Assembly: GCA_900557045.1 (NCBI GenBank)
Contig: USQY01000007.1
Span: 1-44,135, forward strand
Origin: an uncultured Clostridium sp.
Lineage (GTDB): Bacteria > Bacillota > Clostridia > TANB77 > CAG-508
Direction: 5' to 3'
DNA length: 44,135 nt
Each line of letters starts with the position of its first letter. Positions within the stretch are counted from its first letter, which is position 1. Shown piece by piece: positions 1-6,774 of the stretch. Under the pieces are notes generated by a model, which saw nothing but the letters and a program-made list of their open reading frames with translations, did no database searches and was not told the origin of the DNA. The position numbers and the translations under genes are program-made.

Positions 1-54
1 AAATATATTTGTAATTTTATTACAAAAAGTGCGACACTTATTATTGCAATTTAT

Positions 55-90
55 AAGCAAGGAAAATTGTAAAATTTGCCTTGCTTTTTA
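55..90 (+). terminator. Intrinsic terminator of an upstream gene outside the window
   Basis: The arms AAGCAAGG and CCTTGCTT enclose an AT-rich loop and run into a T-rich tail. No gene lies between position 1 and this hairpin, so it probably ends a gene left of the window. Its 3' arm overlaps the -35 box of the next promoter. Confidence 0.7.
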
Positions 91-109
91 TAATTATATG
101 TGGTAAAAT
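81..109 (+). promoter_or_regulatory. SigA-type promoter of the serS T-box transcript
   Basis: TTGCTT (81-86), a 17-nt spacer, then TAAAAT (104-109) preceded by TG, an extended -10. The predicted start near 116 lies just before the T-box leader. The -35 box is shared with the 3' arm of the preceding terminator, a compact arrangement. Confidence 0.6.
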
Positions 110-115
110 ATCAAC

Positions 116-366
116 ATAATATGTGGCAGTACAAGAGACTAGTAATAAATTTAAATTTTATTTCAGAGAGGTTATGGTTGGTGAGAATAACTTAAAATAA
201 TTTATGAATCTACTCTTTAGCTTTTAGTGAAAACTAAACCTATTAATGCAAGGTTATAAGCATTGTTAAGATATAAAAATTATTTTATTGGATAATTTTT
301 ATAATTAAGGTGGCACCGCGATTTTTATCGTCCTTATGATTTTTTCATGAGGGCGTTTTTGTTTTT
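116..366 (+). promoter_or_regulatory. T-box leader, serine-specific (UCU specifier)
   Basis: Stem I starts with AGAGAG (165-170) and closes with CTCTTT (213-218). The triplet TCT at 209-211, followed by the expected purine A212, sits where the specifier codon belongs and encodes serine. The T-box sequence AAGGTGGCACCGCG is at 307-320. It competes with a terminator whose stem lies at 329-355, followed by a T run to 366. In this family uncharged tRNA pairs with the specifier and with the T-box bulge and stabilises the antiterminator, so low Ser-tRNA charging should raise expression of the genes behind it. The codon assignment fits serS at 919. Confidence 0.9.
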
Positions 367-488
367 ATTATCGCTATTATTATTGTAGCATTATTTCAGT
401 ATTATTATAATAATTATTATTGTGCTATCTCATATGCTTTGTATTATTTTGTTTAATTTTCACCAGTAATTTTTAAGGAGGTAATTTT

Positions 489-752
489 ATGGAACATGTG
501 AAAGTTGGACGAGTTTATAGACATTTTAAGGGTAATTACTATTTTGTTGAAAATATTGCATATGATAGTGAAACTCAAGAAAAAATGGTTGTTTATAAAC
601 CTTTATATTCACGTGAAGATGATAAACAAATTTGGGTAAGACCAGAATCAATGTTTTTGTCTGAAATTTCTTTAGATAGGCCAGATAATATAGCAAAGCA
701 GTCGAAAAGATTTAAGTTATGTGAAGAAATTGAAAAGAATTATATTAACTAA
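489..752 (+). CDS. DUF1653 family small protein
   Basis: An 87-residue soluble protein matching the DUF1653 pattern: YRHFKGNYYFVENIAYDSE near the start, a central VVYKPLY, then WVRPESMF. The family is widespread, small and without an established biochemical role. A strong AAGGAGG ribosome site lies a few bases before the ATG. The gene sits between the serine T-box terminator and serS with no other terminator evident, so it is probably co-transcribed with serS and responds to serine tRNA charging. That is unusual company for this family. Function unknown; family call fairly sure. Confidence 0.8.
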   Translation: MEHVKVGRVYRHFKGNYYFVENIAYDSETQEKMVVYKPLYSREDDKQIWVRPESMFLSEISLDRPDNIAKQSKRFKLCEEIEKNYIN

Positions 753-788
753 TGTTTTCAAGTTAAAAAATGTAAAAATAAAATCTAT

Positions 789-838
789 AGTATTAATATA
801 AATTTTACAATTAAGTATTAATATAAATTTAACAATTA
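789..838. repeat. Two tandem 25-bp AT-rich repeats
   Basis: The 25-base unit beginning AGTATTAATATAAATTT occurs twice head to tail (789-813 and 814-838) with one T/A difference. It lies in the spacer between the DUF1653 gene and serS. No function is apparent. Confidence 0.75.
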
Positions 839-918
839 AAAAGCATAAATTTAAATAAATGGGTTTATGGGTAGATCCAATTTAAAAACCTAAATAATTA
901 TATAAGGAAGAAAAGTTT

Positions 919-2202
919 ATGATAGATATTAAATTTTTAAGAGAGAATCCTGATATTGTAAAGGAAAATATCAAGAAAAAATTTCAAGACCATAAATTGG
1001 TTTTAGTAGATGAGGTTATTGAGCTTGACAAAAAAAATCGTGAGGTAAAATTAAAAGGTGATGAACTTAGAAGTATGCGTAATTCATTAAGTAGCCAAAT
1101 AGGAAATTTAATGAGAAACGGTGAAAAAGATGAGGCTGAAAAAATTAAGGTTCAAGTTCAAGATATTAATAATCAACTTACAGAAAATGAAAAGTTAGAA
1201 AATGAGTATGCTGAGGAAATTAAAAAGAGAATGATGAAAATCCCTAATATAATGCATGAATCTGTGCCTATTGGTGAAAATGACACAAAAAATGTAGAAG
1301 TTAAAAAATATGGTGAACCAGTAGTCCCAGATTATGAAATACCATATCATGGTGAAATAATGGAAGCTTTAAATGGTTTAGATTTAGATTCTGCTCGTAG
1401 AGTTGCTGGAAATGGTTTTTATTATTTAATGGGAAATATTGCAAGACTTCATTCTGCTGTTTTAACTTATGCTAGAGATTTTATGATTAATAAAGGTTTT
1501 ACTTATTGTATTCCACCATATATGATTCGTTCAGATGTTGTAACTGGTGTTATGAGTTTTGAAGAAATGGATGCTATGATGTATAAAATTGAAGGTGAAG
1601 ATTTATATTTAATAGGAACTAGTGAACATTCTATGATTGGTAAATTTAAGGATCAAATTCTTCAAAAAGCTGATTTACCTTATACTATGACTTCATACTC
1701 TCCTTGTTTTAGAAAGGAAAAAGGTGCACATGGTATTGAAGAACGTGGTGTTTATAGAATTCATCAATTTGAAAAACAAGAAATGATAGTTGTTTGCGAA
1801 CCAGAAGAAAGCTATGAATGGTATGATAAAATGTGGAATTATACTGTTGAATTATTTAGAAGTATGGATATTCCTGTTCGTACTTTGGAATGTTGTAGTG
1901 GAGATTTAGCTGACTTAAAGGCTAAAAGTGTTGATGTTGAGGCTTGGAGTCCTAGACGTAAAGAGTATTTTGAAGTTGGTAGTTGTTCTAATTTAACAGA
2001 TGCACAAGCTCGTAGACTTGGAATTCGTATTAAGGGTGAAAAAGGCAATTATTATGCTCATACTTTAAATAATACTGTTGTTGCTCCTCCTAGAATGCTT
2101 ATTGCTTTAATTGAAAATAATTATCAGGCTGATGGAAGTGTTATTATTCCTGAAGTTTTGCGTCCTTATATGGGTGGACTTGATAAGATTTCTGTTAATT
2201 AA
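919..2202 (+). CDS. serS: Seryl-tRNA synthetase
   Basis: Class II aminoacyl-tRNA synthetase that charges tRNA-Ser (also the first step to Sec-tRNA). It is 427 residues long, the usual length. The N-terminal helical arm (about residues 30-110) is rich in K/E/Q, as expected for the tRNA-binding coiled coil. Class II motif 2 is CFRKEKGAHG (263-272) followed by YRIHQFEKQE. Motif 3 is NNTVVAPPRML near 384, then ENNYQADGSV and PEVLRPYMGG. These motifs differ from the classical bacterial forms (FRxEAGSAGRDTRG and HTLNGSGLAVGR); I recall this variant from Lachnospiraceae and relatives. The gene is downstream of a serine T-box and the DUF1653 gene. Start supported by AGGAAG upstream. Confidence 0.97.
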   Translation: MIDIKFLRENPDIVKENIKKKFQDHKLVLVDEVIELDKKNREVKLKGDELRSMRNSLSSQIGNLMRNGEKDEAEKIKVQVQDINNQLTENEKLENEYAEEIKKRMMKIPNIMHESVPIGENDTKNVEVKKYGEPVVPDYEIPYHGEIMEALNGLDLDSARRVAGNGFYYLMGNIARLHSAVLTYARDFMINKGFTYCIPPYMIRSDVVTGVMSFEEMDAMMYKIEGEDLYLIGTSEHSMIGKFKDQILQKADLPYTMTSYSPCFRKEKGAHGIEERGVYRIHQFEKQEMIVVCEPEESYEWYDKMWNYTVELFRSMDIPVRTLECCSGDLADLKAKSVDVEAWSPRRKEYFEVGSCSNLTDAQARRLGIRIKGEKGNYYAHTLNNTVVAPPRMLIALIENNYQADGSVIIPEVLRPYMGGLDKISVN

Positions 2203-2279
2203 AGTTTGGTGCCTTTGGTTAACGCCACAATTTAGGGTTAATGCTAAAGTAAAAATTTTATTCTTTTGGGGGTGAAAAA

Positions 2280-2861
2280 ATGTTAATAAAAAATCCTAAA
2301 ATTGAGATTTCTGCAACTTCTCCTAAGCAGTATCCCGTTTCAGGGTTACCTGAAATTGTTTTGGTTGGCAAGTCTAATGTTGGAAAATCTTCTTTTATTA
2401 ATACTATGATTAACAGAAAAAAATTAGCTAGAACTAGCAGTGAACCCGGAAAAACTAGACAAATTAATTTTTATAATATGGATGATAAATTTTATTTTGT
2501 TGATTTGCCTGGTTATGGTTATAGTAAAATGTCTAAAGTTGAACAGGCTAAGGTTAATATCTTTATTGATGAGTATTTACATATTAGAAAAAATATATCT
2601 TTGATTATATTGTTAATTGATATTAGACATGAGCCTGGAGCTAATGATAGAATGATGTATGATTATATTATTCGCTCAGGATTGCCATTTATGGTAATTT
2701 GCAATAAGGCTGATAAAATAGCTGTTACGAAAGTAGATAACGCTGTAAAAGCCATTCAGAGCGATTTAAATCCTATTGGAGATTTTACATTTATACCATT
2801 TTCTGCTGAAAGAAAAATTTATAGTGAGGATGTATGGGATATTTTAGAGGAGTATATTTAA
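2280..2861 (+). CDS. engB: Ribosome-biogenesis GTPase EngB (YsxC/YihA)
   Basis: Small TrmE-Era-EngA-EngB GTPase that acts in large-subunit assembly. All GTPase motifs are visible: G1 GKSNVGKS (30-37), the switch region SSEPGKTRQINFY, G3 DLPG (75-78), G4 NKAD (142-145) and G5 SAE (175-177). At 193 residues it has the normal length. A GGGGGTG ribosome site precedes the ATG. It follows serS by 77 bases with no convincing terminator between, so read-through from the serS unit is possible. A compact hairpin overlaps its stop codon. Confidence 0.96.
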   Translation: MLIKNPKIEISATSPKQYPVSGLPEIVLVGKSNVGKSSFINTMINRKKLARTSSEPGKTRQINFYNMDDKFYFVDLPGYGYSKMSKVEQAKVNIFIDEYLHIRKNISLIILLIDIRHEPGANDRMMYDYIIRSGLPFMVICNKADKIAVTKVDNAVKAIQSDLNPIGDFTFIPFSAERKIYSEDVWDILEEYI

Positions 2862-2871
2862 ACTCCTCTTT
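2846..2871. terminator. Bidirectional terminator between engB and the RsiV-like gene
   Basis: AGAGGAGT (2846-2853) and ACTCCTCT (2862-2869) form an 8-bp stem with an 8-nt loop that includes the engB stop codon. A T-rich stretch follows on the + side and the stem has A/T on the other, so it may serve both converging genes. Confidence 0.55.
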
Positions 2872-4075
2872 ATAATATTTTCTCTAAATCAATACAATCT
2901 TTTAATTCATCATATGTAATAACAAACTCAAACTCTCCATCTGCTCCTGAGCCGATTACATCTTTAGGTATAATTAAAACTACCCCATCTTCTCTTAAGT
3001 ACACTTCTTTATTTTCATCAAATTTAACAGTAGAATCCACAACTTCTTCATACCCATTATTTAATGTGTCATATCTGCTATCTGTTTTTAATGCATTCAT
3101 TATACTATTTTTAGCTATTTTAGTATATTTAGTTCCATCTGTAATTATATCTTTCAATTTTAGCACTTCACCAGTTTTAATATTAAAAGAATAGCCACTA
3201 TTAGCATCCCAGCTTACTCCTCCTAGATTACCTCTAAATTTGTATTCAAATGTTACTATTTTATCATTGATATATTCTGGTTCAGCTATTACATTAAAAC
3301 CTATATTATAATTTTCTAATTTTGAATTTTCATCTAATATTTCCATAATATAATCATCTTCTGTATTTGATAATATTTCTTTATAGGTTTTATCGTAAAT
3401 TCTTTTAACTTGATTTTCTATTGATGTTGCAACAGTTTTATTTATTCCTGAAATTTCTGGAATAAAATTTTTGTAAAAATACTTAGCATTTTCTTTTTTC
3501 AATTTTTTTACAATTTGAATATTATATTTTACAGAGATTTCATCTTTAGTTATTGTAAATGTTTTATTTTTCAAATCAATCTGATTTTCTAAAATATCTG
3601 TTCCTTGTGCTGTTTTTGTGTCAATTATATACCAATCTGAAGTACTATTATGACCTCCCATATCATCATATAACTGAATTGCAAGTTTTCCATCTTGTTG
3701 TAATTCAGAAGCTACTTTTCCTGGTCTATATCCTGTTTTTTTCTCATAATAATCTAATGCCATTTGTTCTAATTCATTTTGAGTATATTCTTGTTTTTTA
3801 TTGTCTTGATTATTAGAATTATTATTATCTTGTTTATCGCTGTTTGATTGTTCTATATTTATACTGTTATTTGAGTTACTATTTGTTTGAGTATCCTTGC
3901 TTTGGTTTTTAAAAATTTTACTGCTATTTGCTCCTACTAAAAAGCCAACTCCAGCAATTACCACAACACAAGCAATTCTTACTATTACTTTTTTGCCTTT
4001 ATTGTTTTTAATTTTATCTTGAACTTGTTTATTTTCTATATTTTCATTTATTTTTGTTTCATTATTTTCACTCAT
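2870..4075 (-). CDS. Membrane-anchored RsiV-like protein (DUF3298/DUF4163 type), candidate anti-sigma factor
   Basis: 401 residues. A charged cytoplasmic N-terminus (1-29), one membrane segment (about 31-49), a Q/N/S/D-rich spacer (50-98), and an extracellular part. The C-terminal 130 residues (DGTKYTKIAKNSIMNAL, then FVITYDEL) look like DUF3298, the lysozyme-sensing domain of RsiV. The middle block with YYEKKTGYRPG and DWYIIDTKT resembles domains found in related Clostridial proteins. In RsiV the cytoplasmic end holds an ECF sigma factor; here the N-terminus is very short, so an anti-sigma role is inference. A broken ECF sigma gene lies upstream on the same strand, now separated by about 600 bp of mobile remnants and palindromes. 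Strong GGAGGGA ribosome site. Confidence 0.65.
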   Translation of the reverse strand: MSENNETKINENIENKQVQDKIKNNKGKKVIVRIACVVVIAGVGFLVGANSSKIFKNQSKDTQTNSNSNNSINIEQSNSDKQDNNNSNNQDNKKQEYTQNELEQMALDYYEKKTGYRPGKVASELQQDGKLAIQLYDDMGGHNSTSDWYIIDTKTAQGTDILENQIDLKNKTFTITKDEISVKYNIQIVKKLKKENAKYFYKNFIPEISGINKTVATSIENQVKRIYDKTYKEILSNTEDDYIMEILDENSKLENYNIGFNVIAEPEYINDKIVTFEYKFRGNLGGVSWDANSGYSFNIKTGEVLKLKDIITDGTKYTKIAKNSIMNALKTDSRYDTLNNGYEEVVDSTVKFDENKEVYLREDGVVLIIPKDVIGSGADGEFEFVITYDELKDCIDLEKIL

Positions 4076-4117
4076 AGTACTCCCTCCTTGTATATATTTT
4101 ACTAATACAAAATTAAA

Positions 4118-4167
4118 AAATCAAGAAAAAAATTTACTATTTTTATAATAAATTTTTTTCTTGATTT
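4118..4167. repeat. Perfect 19-bp inverted repeat, 12-nt loop
   Basis: AAATCAAGAAAAAAATTTA (4118-4136) and its exact reverse complement (4149-4167). It lies just upstream of the RsiV-like gene, in the stretch that separates it from the damaged sigma gene. It lacks the GC-rich stem of a typical terminator. It may be a remnant of an inserted palindromic element. Nothing else recognisable is in 4168-4319. Confidence 0.7.
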
Positions 4168-4319
4168 CAAGTTTTAGTAAATAATTATTATTAGATGCAA
4201 ATTTTTATCTATGACAATCAGTTTTAAGTGATTGTGAAATTACAGTGAATCTTCTATGAATTTTACCTGAAGTCTATTGACTATTTTTAGTTAAACTATT
4301 TTAATATTGAATATAAAAT

Positions 4320-4649
4320 TTGATTTCATTAATTAAATTATCTATCTATTTTAATAAAATTCACTATATACAATTACCAAAATTCAAGCAAAAATGTAAA
4401 AGAATATCAAATAAGCTAGAAGAATGGCTAACCTTTATTAGTTGTAGAAATTTGGAGGAAATTAGCATGATTGAAAATGAATATGTAAAAAAAGCTGAAG
4501 AGGAATTAGAATATTTAAGCGGTGATGCAGCTGAAAGAAGATTGGCAGAATTAAGAGAAAAGGCAATACGAGATGAAGCAGCTGCCATAGCTGGTGCAAC
4601 TAGACGAGGTATTGAAAAGGGACAACTTTATTTTACACTATCTAAATAA
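4320..4649 (+). pseudogene. 3' remnant of an Rpn/PDDEXK-family transposase
   Basis: The readable frame encodes about 109 residues. The part from IHYIQLPKFKQ through NKLEEWLTFI to EEELEYLSGDAAERR and LREKAIRDEAAAIAGA is the characteristic C-terminal third of recombination-promoting nuclease (Rpn, PF12784-like) proteins in Clostridia, ending in a glycine/glutamate tail. The catalytic PD-(D/E)XK N-terminal part is absent and the first residues have no good ribosome site, so this is a 5'-truncated fragment rather than a gene. It points at the truncated sigma gene, with the 40-bp palindrome between them. Family call from recollection of the motif. Confidence 0.65.
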
Positions 4650-4679
4650 TAAAAAAATGTATATTCTTTATTATAGTAA

Positions 4680-4719
4680 GAGAGTATCGAAAAGTTTACA
4701 CAAACTTTTCGATACTCTC
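4680..4719. repeat. Perfect 40-bp palindrome that truncates the sigma gene
   Basis: GAGAGTATCGAAAAGTTT (4680-4697), loop ACAC, and its exact complement (4702-4719): an 18-bp stem without mismatch. No T run follows on either strand, so it is a poor terminator. The sigma reading frame enters it right after the region-4 helix-turn-helix and stops inside it, which suggests an insertion or a deletion junction. Confidence 0.8.
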
Positions 4720-5167
4720 AACAGTTCCTTCAGGAATATTTAGCATTTCTGAAATTTCTTTTACAGAAAAACCGTTATAATAATATAATACTGTTATAGT
4801 TCTTAAGTCTTCTTCAATTTCATCTAGTGCTTTACTAACTATTGAATTACATTCATATTTATCATATGTTTTTAAATCTTGCACTTCTAATATATCTACA
4901 ACTTTTCCTTGACTTTTGTTTTTTGCAATAATGTCATAACATTTGTTTATTAAAATTCGTATTATCCAAGTAGAGAAAAATTTATTTTCTTTTAACTTAT
5001 TCAAATTTTTGTATATACTAATCAAAGTTTCTTGTATTGCATCACAAATGTCATCTTCATTATTTAAAATAGATTTAGCTGTTTTATACATTTTTAATTT
5101 GTTATTCTCAATTAGCTCACCAAAAGCTTCTATATCACCATTTTTTTGGTTTTTCTACTAGTTCCAT
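4696..5167 (-). pseudogene. Damaged ECF sigma factor gene (frameshift plus truncated 3' end)
   Basis: The gene begins at an ATG (5165-5167, complement) after a good GAGGAGG site. The frame stops after about ten codons because of a run of seven A (5141-5147). With one A fewer, the frame continues through a normal ECF sigma region 2: GDIEAFGELIENN, then AIQETLISIYKNL and FFSTWIIRILINKCYD. The open part (4696-5091) carries region 4 with VLYYYNGFSVKEISEMLNI. It ends abnormally at IPEGTVESIEKFV inside the 40-bp palindrome, where family members continue with a basic recognition-helix tail. Both defects suggest a decaying gene. Phase variation or transcriptional slippage at A7 cannot be excluded. 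It was probably the partner of the RsiV-like gene downstream. Confidence 0.75.
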
Positions 5168-5275
5168 TTTTTACCTCCTCCCCTTTACTAATTAGACATC
5201 TAATTTTTCTCTTTGGTTCAATTTTTTTAATAAAAATATTAGCGAAAAATTTGTGTTTTAAACCAATGAAATTGA

Positions 5276-5291
5276 AAAAAGCGAAAAAAGT
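5276..5291 (-). terminator. Detached 3' half of the rplQ-operon terminator
   Basis: AAAAAGCGAAAAAAGT on the + strand is the exact reverse complement of 6752-6767, on the other side of the insertion sequence. On the minus strand this half would be the T-rich 3' arm following rplQ. The IS now separates the arms by about 1.46 kb. Confidence 0.7.
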
Positions 5292-5347
5292 CATGAAGTG
5301 AACCCAAAATGTTAGACAAAAAGTTTAACAAGGAGGGTTCATTTTTT

Positions 5348-5860
5348 ATGTCAAAATATTCAAAGGAATTTAAGTTAGAAGTGGTAAAATATTATTTACA
5401 GGAACATCATAGTTATTCAGAATGTTGTAAAAAATTTAATATTCCAAGCATGACACCAATTAAACAATGGGTTGATAAATATCAATTATATGGTGTTGAA
5501 TGGATTTTTAAAAATTTAAAATCAAGTTATGATGGTAATTTTAAGCAAAATGTTGTAGAATATATGCATACTAATCATTTATCAGCAACAGAAACAGCTA
5601 ATTATTTTAAATTAGGCAATCATTCTGTTGTATTGAAATGGGAACGTATATATTATGAGGAAGGACCGCAAGGCTTATACATTGAGCGACGTGGTAGAAA
5701 TAAGAATATGAATTCTAAACCCAAAAAGAAAAAAATAGATAAAGAAATAGAAGAAGATTTAATGGCGGAAAATCAACGTCTTCGAATGGAGAATGAATAC
5801 TTAAAAAAATTAAATGCCTTAGTTCAGGAAAGAATCAAGCGAGAGAACAAGAAAAAGTAA
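5348..5860 (+). CDS. IS3-family transposase OrfA (helix-turn-helix protein)
   Basis: 170 residues from the ATG at 5348, chosen because AAGGAGGG lies about 10 bases upstream; an earlier ATG at 5309 falls within the terminal repeat and has no ribosome site. Two successive helix-turn-helix units are visible: SKEFKLEVVKYY to PIKQWVDKY, and KQNVVEYMHTNHLS to VVLKWERIY. A basic linker and a leucine-zipper-like helix (AENQRLRMENEYLKKLNAL) follow, as in IS150 OrfA. It ends with Lys-Lys-Lys-stop at a GAAAAAG heptamer (5851-5857), the likely -1 frameshift site that yields the OrfAB transposase. Confidence 0.92.
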   Translation: MSKYSKEFKLEVVKYYLQEHHSYSECCKKFNIPSMTPIKQWVDKYQLYGVEWIFKNLKSSYDGNFKQNVVEYMHTNHLSATETANYFKLGNHSVVLKWERIYYEEGPQGLYIERRGRNKNMNSKPKKKKIDKEIEEDLMAENQRLRMENEYLKKLNALVQERIKRENKKK

Positions 5861-5892
5861 TTGTTGTCAATGAATTAAGGCAAAAATATAGC

Positions 5893-6714
5893 TTGAGAGA
5901 ATTATTAAAATTAGCAGAAATGCCAAGAAGTACATTCTATTATCATTTAAATAATCTAAAAAAAGAAGATAAATATAAGGTTGAAAAAGACGAAATTCTA
6001 TCAATATTCCATGAAAATAAAGGACGTTATGGTTATCGAAGAATAACACTAGAAATGAGAAATCGTGGATATGTAATAAATCATAAGACAGTTGCAAAAT
6101 TAATGAAAATAATGGGATTACAAAGTATTCAAAGACCGAAAAGAAGATATAATTCATATCAAGGAACAATAGGAAAAATAGCAGATAATTTATTAAAAAG
6201 AGATTTTAAAGCAGATAAACCAAATCAAAAATGGGTTACAGATGTAACGGAATTTAAAGTTAATAATGATAAACTTTATTTATCTCCAATAGTAGATTTA
6301 TTTAATGGTGAAGTAATAAGCTTTAATTTATCAAGGCATCCAGTATTTAATCAAGTAGTGGATATGTTAGAAAAAGCCTTTAATAAAATAACCGATAATA
6401 CAAATTTAATATTACATTCAGATCAAGGTTGGCAGTATCAAATGAAGCAATATCAATATCTTTTAGAGCAAAAGGGTATTAGACAAAGTATGTCAAGAAA
6501 AGGAAATTGTTTAGATAATGCATGTGCAGAAAACTTTTTTGGAATATTAAAATCAGAACTTTATTATATAAAAGAAAAAGAATATAAAAATATAGAAGAA
6601 TTAGAAAATGATATAATTGAATATATAGAATATTACAATAACAGAAGAATTAAGAGCAAACTAAAAGGAATGTCCCCTGTCCAATACAGAAAACATTCCA
6701 TGTTAGTAGCCTAA
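5893..6714 (+). CDS. IS3-family transposase OrfB (DDE integrase core)
   Basis: The frame is open well upstream of the TTG at 5893 (back past 5842), so the functional product is probably the OrfA-OrfB fusion made by -1 frameshifting at about 5851-5857. Counting from the TTG, an HTH_21-type segment (HENKGRYGYRRI) precedes the rve core. The catalytic triad is D117 (WVTDVT), D177 (LHSDQG) and E213 (CAENFF), spacing D-35-E, as in IS3 elements. The C-terminus YYNNRRIKSKLKGMSPVQYR is typical. The gene appears complete. Confidence 0.93.
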   Translation: MRELLKLAEMPRSTFYYHLNNLKKEDKYKVEKDEILSIFHENKGRYGYRRITLEMRNRGYVINHKTVAKLMKIMGLQSIQRPKRRYNSYQGTIGKIADNLLKRDFKADKPNQKWVTDVTEFKVNNDKLYLSPIVDLFNGEVISFNLSRHPVFNQVVDMLEKAFNKITDNTNLILHSDQGWQYQMKQYQYLLEQKGIRQSMSRKGNCLDNACAENFFGILKSELYYIKEKEYKNIEELENDIIEYIEYYNNRRIKSKLKGMSPVQYRKHSMLVA

Positions 6715-6751
6715 TTTATACTGTCCAACTTTTTGGGTTCAGTACATCAAT

Positions 6752-6767
6752 ACTTTTTTCGCTTTTT
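6752..6767 (-). terminator. Detached 5' half of the rplQ-operon terminator
   Basis: ACTTTTTTCGCTTTTT on the + strand, about 8 bases past the rplQ stop codon on the minus strand. Its complementary arm is at 5276-5291 beyond the IS. Joined, they would form a 16-bp stem with a T-rich 3' side, a standard Rho-independent terminator for the ribosomal operon. Confidence 0.7.
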
Positions 6768-6774
6768 ATAAATT

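Larger units (their letters stand above)
5299..6741 (+). mobile_element. Complete IS3-family insertion sequence (IS150-like)
   Basis: 1443 bp. Terminal inverted repeats are TGAACCCAAAATGTTAGACA (5299-5318) and the complement of TGAACCCAAAAAGTTGGACA (6722-6741), with two mismatches in 20. Inside are two overlapping-frame genes typical of IS3 elements: orfA with helix-turn-helix domains and orfB with a DDE integrase core in the -1 frame. I see no clear target-site duplication in the flanks (CATGAAG on the left, GTACATC on the right). The element looks intact and potentially active. It sits in the loop of a 16-bp inverted repeat that was the terminator behind rplQ. Confidence 0.93.

Noticed and set aside
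4320..4649. Rpn-type ORF as an intact gene
   Set aside because: Only the C-terminal third of the family is present and the start has no ribosome site; listed as a remnant.
4680..4719. 40-bp palindrome as a terminator
   Set aside because: No T run on either strand directly after the stem.
5309..5347. Earlier ATG of IS orfA
   Set aside because: It lies within the terminal inverted repeat and lacks a ribosome site; the ATG at 5348 follows AAGGAGGG.
5299..6741. Target-site duplication of the IS
   Set aside because: The flanking bases CATGAAG and GTACATC do not match directly, so no duplication can be claimed.
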